From Streptomyces sp. ISL-96 (GTDB lineage: Bacteria > Actinomycetota > Actinomycetes > Streptomycetales > Streptomycetaceae): 64,000 nt of DNA. Positions within the stretch are counted from its first letter, which is position 1. Each line of letters opens with the position of its first letter. The translations under genes and the position numbers were made by a program. Below are positions 52,867-61,370 of this stretch, piece by piece. The stretch spans positions 186,001-250,000 of the forward strand of contig NZ_JAGGPA010000001.1 of NCBI RefSeq assembly GCF_018614035.1. Reading direction: 5' to 3'. A model generated the notes under the pieces. The model did not search any database. It was given only the letters and a program-made list of their open reading frames with translations, and was not told the DNA's origin.

Positions 52867-53670
52867 TCAGTCGCAGGGCTCGCGCCACACCCCCAGGTCG
52901 TACCTCTTCAGCATCGAGCTGAGCTTCAGCTTGCGCGCCTGGGGGCAGAAGCGGCTCGTCGGCAGCTCGTACTCCACATGGAAGACCGCCTTGCCGGCGT
53001 CGATGAACGGCGTGAGCTTCGCGCACTCGTCGTACTGCGCGCACTGCTCATTGACCGCGAAGTCGAAGTCCCCCACCAGTTCCGGGATCTGGTCGAGGTC
53101 GTTCTTGAGGCCGACGGCCAGGCCGCGGTCGTGGGCGAGGCGGGCGATCAGGCGGTTGTAGTCGAGCTGGTGGGCGGCGGTCAGGGGGAAGCCGGTGCGG
53201 TTGCGGTAGCCGTCCATGTTGTCGGGCTCCACCGCGTCAAAGCCTTTGTCGCGGCAGAGGTCCATGCGGTGGGCCATCAGGGGCTCCAGGACGTCGGTAC
53301 GGCGGATGTCGAGCCACCGCTCGCCCTTCCAGCCGTTGCCCCGGCCGAGGACGGACTTCGGGAACTCGCCGGCGTCCGGCCTGAAGTCCTCCCACGCGCC
53401 GGTGGAGAGGTAGCAGATGACCTTGCGGCCGCGGCGGTGCAGGTCGGCGACGGCGGAGGCGGGGTGGTCGAAGCCGTCGATGTCGTACACCGGTACGTCG
53501 ACGGCCGGGTCGAGCTTGCCGCTGAGCTGCCACTGCCAGGCGATACCGGGCCGGGGCTGCCAGCGGGCGGTGTCCGGCCCGCGGTCGTCGGGTGCGGGAG
53601 GGCCGCCGCCCGTACAGCCCGCGAGCAGGAGTAGCGGGATGAGGAGCAGAAGTGCGCGTCCGCCCCTCAT
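52867..53670 (-). CDS. GH114-like endo-alpha-1,4-polygalactosaminidase lipoprotein
   Basis: 267 residues. Signal peptide with lipobox LLLAGC (Cys19), then a TIM-barrel GH114-type domain: WQWQLSG near 46, VYDIDGFD (61-68), VICYLSTGAWEDFRPD (84-99), RWLDIR (118-123), GFDAVEPDNMDGY (143-155), LKNDLDQ and NEQCAQY. The Asp and Glu at strand ends fit the family's catalytic pair. The fungal relative Ega3 cuts galactosamine-rich polysaccharide. It is the last gene of the operon, its ATG overlapping the previous stop by 4 nt. Specificity is inferred from family and context. Confidence 0.88.
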   Translation of the reverse strand: MRGGRALLLLIPLLLLAGCTGGGPPAPDDRGPDTARWQPRPGIAWQWQLSGKLDPAVDVPVYDIDGFDHPASAVADLHRRGRKVICYLSTGAWEDFRPDAGEFPKSVLGRGNGWKGERWLDIRRTDVLEPLMAHRMDLCRDKGFDAVEPDNMDGYRNRTGFPLTAAHQLDYNRLIARLAHDRGLAVGLKNDLDQIPELVGDFDFAVNEQCAQYDECAKLTPFIDAGKAVFHVEYELPTSRFCPQARKLKLSSMLKRYDLGVWREPCD

Positions 53671-54314
53671 CGGACCGCCTCAAGCGCGTGCGGCAACGTC
53701 CCCCACGGGTGCGGTGCTTCACCCGGTACGGCGCAGCCGACGCCGGCGGTGAACTCGGCGGTGGGCGGTGCGGCGTAGAGGAGGTGGCAGAAACGGTCGT
53801 GCGCGTACGCCGCCGTCCACGGCGGGAGGTCCCGGGCGACGCCGCGGTACGTGCCCCAGGTGCCCTCGAACGTGACGAGTACGTCGGCGAGTTCGAGGTA
53901 GCCGGGGTCGGGGTGGACGCCGTGGTTCAGCACGAGGGTGGCCGCGCCGGCCGCGCGCGCGGCGACGGCGAGACGCCGGTAGTGGGGCAGCGCCTGCGGT
54001 TCTGCGGTCACCTGGTCCAGGAAGGCGCCGTCCGCGCCGTACCAGTCGCGGTGGCGCAGCAGGTCCCGCACCACTGCGGCGTGCGGGCGGCGCGCGTAGT
54101 CGGTGTCGGCGTACCCGAGGACGCGTACGCCCGCCGCGCGCAGGCGCGTCGACACGGCGGCGAACGCGGGGTCGGGTGCGTCGCCGGGGCCGCTGGCGGG
54201 GTTGAGTACGACTCCGTACAGGCGGGAGGCCGCCCGGATGACGGCGTCCCAGGCGGCCGGGCGTTCGGCGGGGTGCTCGTAGAAGGGTACGAGCAGGTTG
54301 CTCACGTGGGCCAT
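53667..54314 (-). CDS. Spherulin-4-like (Sph3/GH135-related) hydrolase
   Basis: 215 residues of spherulation-specific family 4: SNLLVPFYEHPAERPAAWDAV, YGVVLNPASGPGDAPDPAF, RVLGYADTDYARRPHAAVVRD, GADGAFLDQVTAEP and VLNHGVHPDPGYLELADVLVTFEG. The Asp-rich strand ends match the barrel active site of Sph3, a glycoside hydrolase needed for fungal galactosaminogalactan. No signal peptide is visible from the ATG at 54314, so its location is uncertain. It starts 2 bp after the membrane gene's stop and overlaps the GH114 gene by 4 nt. Confidence 0.87.
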   Translation of the reverse strand: MAHVSNLLVPFYEHPAERPAAWDAVIRAASRLYGVVLNPASGPGDAPDPAFAAVSTRLRAAGVRVLGYADTDYARRPHAAVVRDLLRHRDWYGADGAFLDQVTAEPQALPHYRRLAVAARAAGAATLVLNHGVHPDPGYLELADVLVTFEGTWGTYRGVARDLPPWTAAYAHDRFCHLLYAAPPTAEFTAGVGCAVPGEAPHPWGTLPHALEAVR

Positions 54315-54316
54315 CC

Positions 54317-55819
54317 TCAGTGACGGTGGGCCGTCGCGCGACCCAGCAGTACGCAGACCAGGGCGGTCAGCACGGCGGCTCCGGCGCCGGGGACGGCGAG
54401 CGTGGCGAGGCCGGTGGCTCCGGGGCCCGCCAGGAGTGCCGCTGTCTGGAGGAGCGCGGCCGCGCCGCAGACGGTCGCGGCGGCGGTCACCGCGCCGAAC
54501 GCCTGGAGCAGCAGCCCGGTCCACAGCATGACACCGGTGAGCAGCAGGCCGGTCGCGCGGGCCGCGTCGGGCAGGGGCGCGCCGAGCCACAGCAGGGTTG
54601 TCGCGGCGAGGAGGGCGAGCAGTACGGCGAGGTAGCCGCCGAGGCACTGGGCGAGGGCGGCGGTGGCGGCACGCCGGAATTCCTGGGAGGTGGTGCTTTT
54701 CCGGAGCCCGGCATCGGTGCGGCGCCGGAACCGGTAGAGCAGCCATTCCGCGGGCCCCATGCTGAGGGTGAGCGCGACGGCGCCGGGGGCGGCGACGATG
54801 CCGGAGGCGCCGCCGAGCAGGTTCTGGAGCACGGCGTGCATGACGAGTACGCCGGTCGCGAGCCCGAAGATGCCGTACGGGAGCGACCGCAGCAGCGACG
54901 GCCCGCCCGGACTGGGGCGCTGCCCCGGACCCCGCTCCTCAAACGCCGGAGGGGCTGAAGCTGGGCCCCGCAGTACCTCGCGGGTCGCCAGCGTCAGGAC
55001 CGCCAGCCCCGACACCGACAGCAGCGCCGCCCTCCCCGCGTCCGGGACCTCGTGCACCAGGGTCAGCAGGGCGCCCGCCGCCATCGGGGTCAGGGCGTAC
55101 AGCAGCAGGCGTTCGCGGGCCAGGACCAGCAGGGCCGTCGCCGCGCCCTGGTACACCGCCTGGGCCGTGGCGAACGCCGCCGCCCCGCCCTCCCCCGGTC
55201 CCGCGACCGCGACCGCCGCCACCGTTCCCAGCAGGGCGCCCGCCGGCGCCCCGACGAGCAGGGTTCGGGCCGCCGACGGGCGCTCGCCGAGGCCCAGCCA
55301 GGTGTACGCCCGGTGGGCCAGCGCCTGGTTCCACGCCCAGCCGAAGAGGGCGCCCACGAGGAGCACGTCCGTCCCGGCGGGCACGCCTGTTCCGCCGGGA
55401 GCCGCACCGGCCACGAACGGCGCCCCCAGTACGTACGCGAGCCCCGGCAGCGCGAACACCAGCCCGCGCAGGAGACATCCGGCGAGGCCGATGCGCCAGG
55501 GGCCGCCGGACGCCGGCTGCGCCTCCGGTTCCGGGTAGGCGCGGGGCACGCGGGCGAACAGGGCCTCGGCCAGCGCGAAAGAGCTCTCGCGGCCGTACGT
55601 GAGCCGGATGTGGTCGTCCGTCATCCCGTCGGATTCGAGGATCGCCGCGATCTCGTCGGGATGTACGGCAGCGGATGTCAAATCGCCCAGGCGGTCGGCC
55701 AGTTCGTCGACGGGATCCGCCGCCCAGCGCGGCCGCTGGTGCTTCGGCATACGCCTCGGTATGCGCGGCAGCGTGTCGCGCCGTACGGTCGCGTCCGGCG
55801 TCCACAGGGGGCCGCTCAT
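54317..55819 (-). CDS. Multi-pass membrane protein of the polysaccharide operon (possible PelG-role exporter)
   Basis: 500 residues: a cytosolic N-terminus of about 120 residues with helical repeats (DELADRLGDLTSAAVHPDEI; IRLTYGRESSFALAEALF), then about ten to twelve membrane helices rich in Ala, Leu and Gly. PelG, the partner of PelF, is also a multi-pass protein, but sequence likeness is not clear by eye. It shares one base with the pelF-like stop (TGATG), so translation is coupled. Residues about 288-302 (APPAFEERGPGQRPS) are encoded by a dispersed palindromic repeat inserted in frame. The role as exporter or flippase is inferred from position. Confidence 0.78.
   Translation of the reverse strand: MSGPLWTPDATVRRDTLPRIPRRMPKHQRPRWAADPVDELADRLGDLTSAAVHPDEIAAILESDGMTDDHIRLTYGRESSFALAEALFARVPRAYPEPEAQPASGGPWRIGLAGCLLRGLVFALPGLAYVLGAPFVAGAAPGGTGVPAGTDVLLVGALFGWAWNQALAHRAYTWLGLGERPSAARTLLVGAPAGALLGTVAAVAVAGPGEGGAAAFATAQAVYQGAATALLVLARERLLLYALTPMAAGALLTLVHEVPDAGRAALLSVSGLAVLTLATREVLRGPASAPPAFEERGPGQRPSPGGPSLLRSLPYGIFGLATGVLVMHAVLQNLLGGASGIVAAPGAVALTLSMGPAEWLLYRFRRRTDAGLRKSTTSQEFRRAATAALAQCLGGYLAVLLALLAATTLLWLGAPLPDAARATGLLLTGVMLWTGLLLQAFGAVTAAATVCGAAALLQTAALLAGPGATGLATLAVPGAGAAVLTALVCVLLGRATAHRH
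54914..54956 (-). repeat. Dispersed palindromic repeat copy B, inside a coding region
   Basis: On the minus strand this reads AGCCCCTCCGGCGTTTGAGG then AGCGGGGTCCGGGGCAGCG, almost the same as copy A at 28562-28600. It lies in frame within the membrane gene at 54317-55819 and encodes a polar loop. Confidence 0.8.
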
Positions 55820-57384
55820 CACGCCGCCCCGTGCGTCGACAGGTCGCTCCACCAGGGGTCCTTGAGTTCGGTCGTCCAGTGCGCGGGAAGAGCGGGAAGA
55901 GTGGTGGCCGCCAGGCCCAGGCCCAGGACCGGGCTCTCCGGCTCCGGTACGCCGTCCAGTTCGCGGTAGATCTCACGGAAGCCTTCGACCGACCGGCGCA
56001 GCGTGAACAGGTCGATCACCCGCTGCCGCGCGAGCCGGCCCAGTTCGGCCCGCCGGGCGTCGTCCGCCATCAGGCCGAGCACCGCCCGCGCCATCGCCTC
56101 GGGTTCGCGCGGCGGCACCACGACCCCCGTGTCGCCGACTGCTTCCCGTACGCCGCCCACATCCGTCGACACCGTCGTCCGCCCGCACGACATCGCTTCC
56201 AGGATGCTGAAGGGGAAGCCCTCGCTGATGCTGGAGAGCATGACGACGTGTCCCGCCCCATAGGCGCGCGCCACGTCCGAGATGCGTCCCTCGTACGTGA
56301 TGCCGTCGGTGACGCCGAGTTCGGCCGCCAGCTTCTCCAGCTTCGTGCGGTAGTCCTCGCCGCCGTCCGGCACCCCGCCGAAAAGCCGCAGCCGCAGCTC
56401 CGGCAGCCGGGCGCGGGCGAGGGCGTAGGCCCGTACCAGCGTCTCCAGGTCCTTGATGGGGTCGATGCGGCCGGCCCAGGTGAGGGTGGGGACGTCCGGT
56501 TCCGGGCCGGCGTGCGGGAAGAGGTGCGGGTCGACGCCGTTGTAGACGGTGCGGATGCGCTCGGGCGGGGCGCCGCCCCGCTCCTCCCAGCGGCGGTTGT
56601 ACTGGTTGCAGGGCGTGATCAGGTCGGCCTCCCGGTAGCCCAGCGAGTTGAGCTCGCGGTAGAAGCCGAGCAACAGCGCCTTGACGGGCCAGCGCTGGGC
56701 GGCCGTGCGGTAGCCGAGGTAGCGCTCGCGCAGATAGATGCCGTGTTCGGTGAGGAGGAAGGGCGCATCGTCGAAGTGCTTGGCGGTGAGCGCGGGAAGG
56801 GTGGCGAGGCCGCTGCTGACGGCGTGCGCGACGCTGTCGGCGGGTATGCGGGCGGCCAGCGGCCGCAGCAGGTGTTCCAGCAGGTCGGTGGCGGTGAGCG
56901 CGTCGTGGAGGGTGGGTGCGGCGCGGGCGGTGGGCAGGTGGCGCATGGTCCAGACCCTGGTCAGGGTCCGCAGGGCGGCCTCCGAGCGCAGGGCGGGGGT
57001 CAGCCGGCCCTGGCGGGAGAGCGCGGCGAGAGCGTACAGCTCATGGCCGAAGTCGCAGCCCGCCTCCGGGTCGAGTACGGCGAGCAGGAAGCGTTCGTAC
57101 GAGGCGAGAAAGCCGCGGCGGTCGCGGCCGGCGAGGGAGCGCGGACCGCGTCGTGCACCTCGTAACGCCGTGTCTGCTCCCCACAACGGGACCGTCGTGT
57201 GCCGGTAGACGTTGGGCGGCAGCTCCCAGGTGACGGGCTCGCGGCCGCTGCCGGTGAGTGAGACGACATGGAAGTCGACGTCGGGCATTCCCCGGACGAG
57301 CTGGTCGCACCAGGTGCTGACGCCCCCCTGGACGTGCGGATACGTACCTTCGGTGAGCATGCTGACGTGGAGCCCGCGGCCCAT
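55819..57384 (-). CDS. pelF: PelF-type GT4 glycosyltransferase
   Basis: 521 residues. The N-terminal DUF3492 region (VSMLTEGTYPHVQGGVSTWCDQLV) and TEHGIYLRERYLG (212-224) are hallmarks of PelF, the cytosolic glycosyltransferase that polymerises the galactosamine-rich Pel polysaccharide. The C-terminal GT4 domain has WAGRIDPIKDLETLVRAYAL and SISEGFPFSILEAMSCGRTT. Length is typical. The ATG at 57384 lies 53 bp after the deacetylase gene. PelD and PelE partners are not present nearby. It probably uses UDP-GlcNAc or UDP-GalNAc. Confidence 0.92.
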   Translation of the reverse strand: MGRGLHVSMLTEGTYPHVQGGVSTWCDQLVRGMPDVDFHVVSLTGSGREPVTWELPPNVYRHTTVPLWGADTALRGARRGPRSLAGRDRRGFLASYERFLLAVLDPEAGCDFGHELYALAALSRQGRLTPALRSEAALRTLTRVWTMRHLPTARAAPTLHDALTATDLLEHLLRPLAARIPADSVAHAVSSGLATLPALTAKHFDDAPFLLTEHGIYLRERYLGYRTAAQRWPVKALLLGFYRELNSLGYREADLITPCNQYNRRWEERGGAPPERIRTVYNGVDPHLFPHAGPEPDVPTLTWAGRIDPIKDLETLVRAYALARARLPELRLRLFGGVPDGGEDYRTKLEKLAAELGVTDGITYEGRISDVARAYGAGHVVMLSSISEGFPFSILEAMSCGRTTVSTDVGGVREAVGDTGVVVPPREPEAMARAVLGLMADDARRAELGRLARQRVIDLFTLRRSVEGFREIYRELDGVPEPESPVLGLGLAATTLPALPAHWTTELKDPWWSDLSTHGAA

Positions 57385-57437
57385 GTTCGTGTCCCCCCCA
57401 GGACGAGTGGCAGGTCGGGTGGTCAGCCGCCGGCTGG

Positions 57438-59480
57438 TCAGGCCGGCAGCCGGAGCGTGATCGCTTGCTGGAACGATTCGGGCTTCGTCCAGGCCGAGCG
57501 CTGTCCCGCGTACGCCGTGCCGAACACGCTGGTGCCCAGGAACAGTTGCTTACGCGTGCCCTCCGGCGCGGTGACGGGCGCCGCGATCCCCGACGGCGCC
57601 TGGACGGTGACGGTCGTGCCGATGCGGTACGCCGTGACCTTGCCGTCGGCGAGCGCCTTGTCCCAGGCGGCGCGTCGGGCGAGCTCGTAACCGGTGTCCC
57701 GGTGACGCGGGTTGACGACCGGGGTGTTGTCGGCGAAGAGGGCGCGGTAGTCGCCGAGGACCTTGTCCAGGACGGGGTAGAGGAGCCGCTCCTCGGCCAG
57801 GTTGGACTGGTGGACGTAGTGCGGGCGCGGGTCGTTGGCGATGACGTGGCCCAGCGCGGTGCGCGCCTCCTGCGGCGCGATGTACGTCGCGTAGCCGGTG
57901 GCCGGGTCGAGCGGGGCGTCGAGGCAGGTCGAGCCGGGGCTGGTCTCGCAGACGCCGCTGCCCCCGTCGGCCCTGCTGCTGTAGATCCAGTTGTACTCGT
58001 CGGTCATCTCGGCGGCGGTGCCGACGTTGTAGTACACGTTCATCGGATGGCGCGGCACGGTGAGCGCGCCGCCGACGGCGCGCTGGCGCGGCTCGCGCGA
58101 GTTGTCGCTCGCGACCCACTTCACACCGTTGTCGGCGAGCGCGCCGGCCAGGTTGGGGTTGTCCACCGTCTGCTGCGGCAGTGCCTTCAGGCCCGAGTGC
58201 TCGCCGGTGACCAGCTCGGCCCTGTCGACGGCGATGCCCTTGCCGACCGCCCAGTTGTGGTTGTTCCTGATCTGGGCGGAGATCTCGGCGCGGCTCATCC
58301 ACAGTGTGCTGCCCGCCGCGTCCTTCGCGCACTGCCAGGGAACGGTCGAGGTGTCCTGGACGCAGCCGAGGTAGGGGTGCGTGTACGTGTGGTTCACCCA
58401 GCGGTACTTCGCCCGGTCGGCCAGCAGCTGCGTGGTGAGCGGGTCGCTGCCGGCGTTGGCGGTCTTCCACGCCTCGCCGGATCCCGCGTTGTAGACCATG
58501 TCCAGGGTGAAGCCGGCGCTCTGCTGCCACTGGGCGGCGTACTGCGCGTCCGCGGCGGTCATGCGGATGGGGGTGGTTCCCGCGCCCTCGCCGTCCCCGC
58601 AGCCGAAGTCGCCGGGGGTGCAGTTGAGCTCGGTGTCCCAGCGGCTGTCGGGCGCGAAGACGTCGTCGACGTGTACGGAGAAGTAGTTGCGGCTCTGCCC
58701 GAGGTGGACGCCCTGGGTGAGCCATTCGACGATGCCGCGGGCGAGCAGCCGGAACTGCCGCTGGTGCTGGTTGTAGGCGAACGTGACGACGAGTTCGCGG
58801 CGCCCGTCGTGGGCGTACTCACCGACGAGGCTGGCCCGTCCGCCGCCGGCTCCGGCGACCGGCATGTCCAGGTAGCTGGTGTAGCCCTCGCGCGGCCGGC
58901 CGGCGTACCCGTAGCTCTCGCCGACGGAGGGCGAGTTGTCCTCGAACTCGACGGCTCCGTCCAGGTAGCCGAAGGGGCCGGCCTTGCCCGCCGCCGTCAC
59001 GGCCGCGTCCACGCCGTCGAGCGGCCCGGCGTACCCGCCGTCACTCGTGTAGTCGAGCCCGACACCGGGATGCGCCCAGCTGTACGCGTCGACCTGCCGG
59101 ACGCCGAAGGTCTTCTCGTACACGGCGAGGGCGCCGGACTCCGCCGACCCGGCGCCGAACGGGTCCGCGTTCGGCAGTACGACCCCCTGGTACTTGGCGC
59201 GCGGCCGCCCGTCGACCGTGTCGGCGAGGAAACCCGCGTCGATCAGCGGCCGGCCCGGCTCGTCCAGCCGCACCACGGTGTACGGGACGCCGGTGCTCCG
59301 CAGCTCCGACTCGACCGCCTCCACGGCGTCGCCGCCGTCGTCGACGACCAGCACCCTGAGGTCGATACGCGGAACGGCGGCCGCCCCCGCACCTGTCGGC
59401 GGCGCCGCCACCACGAGCAGACCGGCCGCCAGCAGCGCCGCTCCGGTTCTGCCCATACGTGTTCTCGTCCTGTACGCCAC
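57438..59480 (-). CDS. Secreted Agd3/CE18-like polysaccharide deacetylase
   Basis: About 680 residues with a signal peptide ending near AGAAA. Residues about 40-260 form an N-terminal domain (DLRVLVVDDGGDAVEAVESE). The catalytic barrel begins at FSVHVDDVFAPDSRWD, with the Asp pair at 272-273, followed by the metal motif VNHTYTHPYLG (His 364 and 368). The order and spacing recall Agd3, the deacetylase of fungal galactosaminogalactan. The GTG at 59480 is preferred, having GGGGGAGGG before it. It is the first gene of the operon. Deacetylation would make the polymer positively charged and adhesive. Confidence 0.85.
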   Translation of the reverse strand: MAYRTRTRMGRTGAALLAAGLLVVAAPPTGAGAAAVPRIDLRVLVVDDGGDAVEAVESELRSTGVPYTVVRLDEPGRPLIDAGFLADTVDGRPRAKYQGVVLPNADPFGAGSAESGALAVYEKTFGVRQVDAYSWAHPGVGLDYTSDGGYAGPLDGVDAAVTAAGKAGPFGYLDGAVEFEDNSPSVGESYGYAGRPREGYTSYLDMPVAGAGGGRASLVGEYAHDGRRELVVTFAYNQHQRQFRLLARGIVEWLTQGVHLGQSRNYFSVHVDDVFAPDSRWDTELNCTPGDFGCGDGEGAGTTPIRMTAADAQYAAQWQQSAGFTLDMVYNAGSGEAWKTANAGSDPLTTQLLADRAKYRWVNHTYTHPYLGCVQDTSTVPWQCAKDAAGSTLWMSRAEISAQIRNNHNWAVGKGIAVDRAELVTGEHSGLKALPQQTVDNPNLAGALADNGVKWVASDNSREPRQRAVGGALTVPRHPMNVYYNVGTAAEMTDEYNWIYSSRADGGSGVCETSPGSTCLDAPLDPATGYATYIAPQEARTALGHVIANDPRPHYVHQSNLAEERLLYPVLDKVLGDYRALFADNTPVVNPRHRDTGYELARRAAWDKALADGKVTAYRIGTTVTVQAPSGIAAPVTAPEGTRKQLFLGTSVFGTAYAGQRSAWTKPESFQQAITLRLPA

Positions 59481-59816
59481 GGCGCACCCTCCCCCTCGGC
59501 GACCTCCCCTGCGGAGAAATCGCGGAAGATCTGTGGAAATCATGCAAGCAAGGTGATGGTTACTTGCCGGATTTCCACGAGTGTGACGCAGGCCTCACTC
59601 AGCGCACCGTAAACACGGAAGGGACACCTCTGATGAGTGAACTGCTCGCTGCTGTGATCGAACGGGGCAACCGCGCGTAGGCTCGTTCCCGGCGCTCAAC
59701 CGGTCCGGCGGGCAGTCGGACACCGGGATGCCGGGCCACCGGGATACTGTCGCGCCGGGCGCGGCCGGCCCCACCCCCTCGGCCGAAGAACTCAACGGAA
59801 GCGAGATTTCACCACC
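59481..59816. other. Intergenic regulatory region between deacetylase and pepA
   Basis: Holds a hairpin with 9-bp perfect arms (59533-59541 and 59570-59578) and an inner 5-bp stem in the leader of the leftward operon, a possible 15-codon reading frame (59634-59681) and a TACTGT hexamer (59745-59750) that could be the pepA -10 box. No larger gene is supported. Confidence 0.6.
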
Positions 59817-61370
59817 GTGACTGCTCTCACTCTCAGCACTTCCGGCGCGGCGGCGCTGCGCGCCGACGCCATCGTCGTCGGCTTGGCGAAGGGCGTCGGC
59901 TCCAAGTCCGGGGACCTGGTGGTCGCACCGGGCGCCGAGGCCGTGGACAAGGCGTTCGACGGAAAGCTCGCCTCCGTCCTGAAGACCCTCGGCGCCTCGG
60001 GCGGCGAGGGCGAGGTGACCAAGTTGCCCGCGCCGTCGGGCCTCAAGTCCCCTGTCGTACTGGCCGTCGGCCTGGGCACGGCCCCGGAGAAGGACGACTC
60101 GTACAGCGCCGAGTCCCTTCGCCGCGCGGCCGGTGCGGCCGCCCGCGCGCTCAGCGGCTCGAAGAAGGCCGGCTTCGCGCTGCCCGTCGAGGCCGTCGAG
60201 GACGCCGCCGCCATCGCCGAGGGCGCGCTGCTCGGTGCGTACTCCTTCACCGCGTACCAGGGTGGAGAGAAGGACGGGAAGACTGCGAAGTCTGCGGACA
60301 ATGGCCCGAAGCAGCCGCTCGCCGAGGCCGTCGTGCTCGGCGGCAAGCCGCGCGACAAGGCGTTCAAGGCCGCCGCGGAGCGCGCCGTGGCGCTGACCGA
60401 GGAGATCAACCGCGCCCGCGATCTGGTCAACACCCCGCCGAACGACCTGTACCCGGAGTCCTTCGCCGCCGTGGTTTCCGCCGCCGGCAAGGAGCACGGT
60501 CTCAAGGTGCAGGTGCTCGACGAGAAGTCGCTCGCCAAGGGCGGCTACGGCGGCATCATCGGCGTCGGCCAGGGCTCGGAGCACGGTCCGCGCCTGGTGA
60601 AGCTCGCCTACACGCACCCCAAGGCGGAGAAGACCCTGGCCTTCGTCGGCAAGGGCATCACCTACGACTCGGGCGGCATCTCGCTCAAGCCGGCCGGCCA
60701 CAACGAGACGATGAAGTGCGACATGGCCGGCGCCGCCGCCGTGTTCGCCGCCGTCATCACGGCCGCCCGCCTGGGCCTGAAGGTCAACGTCACCGGCTGG
60801 CTGGCGCTCGCCGAGAACATGCCGTCCGGCAACGCCGTCCGCCCCGGCGACGTGCTGCGCATGTACAGCGGCAAGACCGTCGAGGTGCTCAACACCGACG
60901 CCGAGGGCCGTCTCGTCCTGGGTGACGCGCTGACGCGTGCCTGCGAGGAGCGCCCCGACGCGATCGTCGACGTGGCGACGCTGACCGGTGCGATGGTGCT
61001 GGCGCTCGGCAACCGCACGTTCGCCGTCATGGGCAACGACGAGTCGTTCCGTACCGCCATCCACGAGATCGCGGAGGAGGCCGGCGAGCAGTCCTGGCCG
61101 ATGCCGATGCCGGCCGAGCTGCGCAAGGGCATGGAGTCCTCCACCGCCGACATCGCCAACATGGGCGAGCGGATGGGCGGCGGCCTGGTCGCCGGTCTGT
61201 TCCTCCAGGAGTTCGTCGGCGACGACATCGCCTGGGCGCACCTGGACATCGCGGGTCCCGCCTTCAACGACGGCGGACCGTTCGGTTACACCCCCAAGGG
61301 CGGCACCGGCTCCGCGATCCGCACCCTGGTGGCGCTCGCCGAGCACACCGCCGCGGGCGACCTCGGCTGA
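59817..61370 (+). CDS. pepA: Leucyl aminopeptidase (M17 family)
   Basis: 517-residue M17 aminopeptidase. Metal and catalytic motifs: GKGITYDSGGISLKP, MKCDMAGAAAVFAA and NTDAEGRLVLGDALTRA; the N-terminal macro-like domain covers about residues 1-170. It removes N-terminal residues from peptides in the cytosol as a hexamer. The GTG at 59817 starts MTALTLSTSGAAALRADAIV. M. tuberculosis has pepB at the equivalent place. Confidence 0.96.
   Translation: MTALTLSTSGAAALRADAIVVGLAKGVGSKSGDLVVAPGAEAVDKAFDGKLASVLKTLGASGGEGEVTKLPAPSGLKSPVVLAVGLGTAPEKDDSYSAESLRRAAGAAARALSGSKKAGFALPVEAVEDAAAIAEGALLGAYSFTAYQGGEKDGKTAKSADNGPKQPLAEAVVLGGKPRDKAFKAAAERAVALTEEINRARDLVNTPPNDLYPESFAAVVSAAGKEHGLKVQVLDEKSLAKGGYGGIIGVGQGSEHGPRLVKLAYTHPKAEKTLAFVGKGITYDSGGISLKPAGHNETMKCDMAGAAAVFAAVITAARLGLKVNVTGWLALAENMPSGNAVRPGDVLRMYSGKTVEVLNTDAEGRLVLGDALTRACEERPDAIVDVATLTGAMVLALGNRTFAVMGNDESFRTAIHEIAEEAGEQSWPMPMPAELRKGMESSTADIANMGERMGGGLVAGLFLQEFVGDDIAWAHLDIAGPAFNDGGPFGYTPKGGTGSAIRTLVALAEHTAAGDLG

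Noticed and set aside
50450..53044. 864-codon minus-strand frame across the sensor-like gene
   Set aside because: Translation is repetitive Arg/Gly/His/Val, and it overlaps two convincing genes; a codon-bias artefact.
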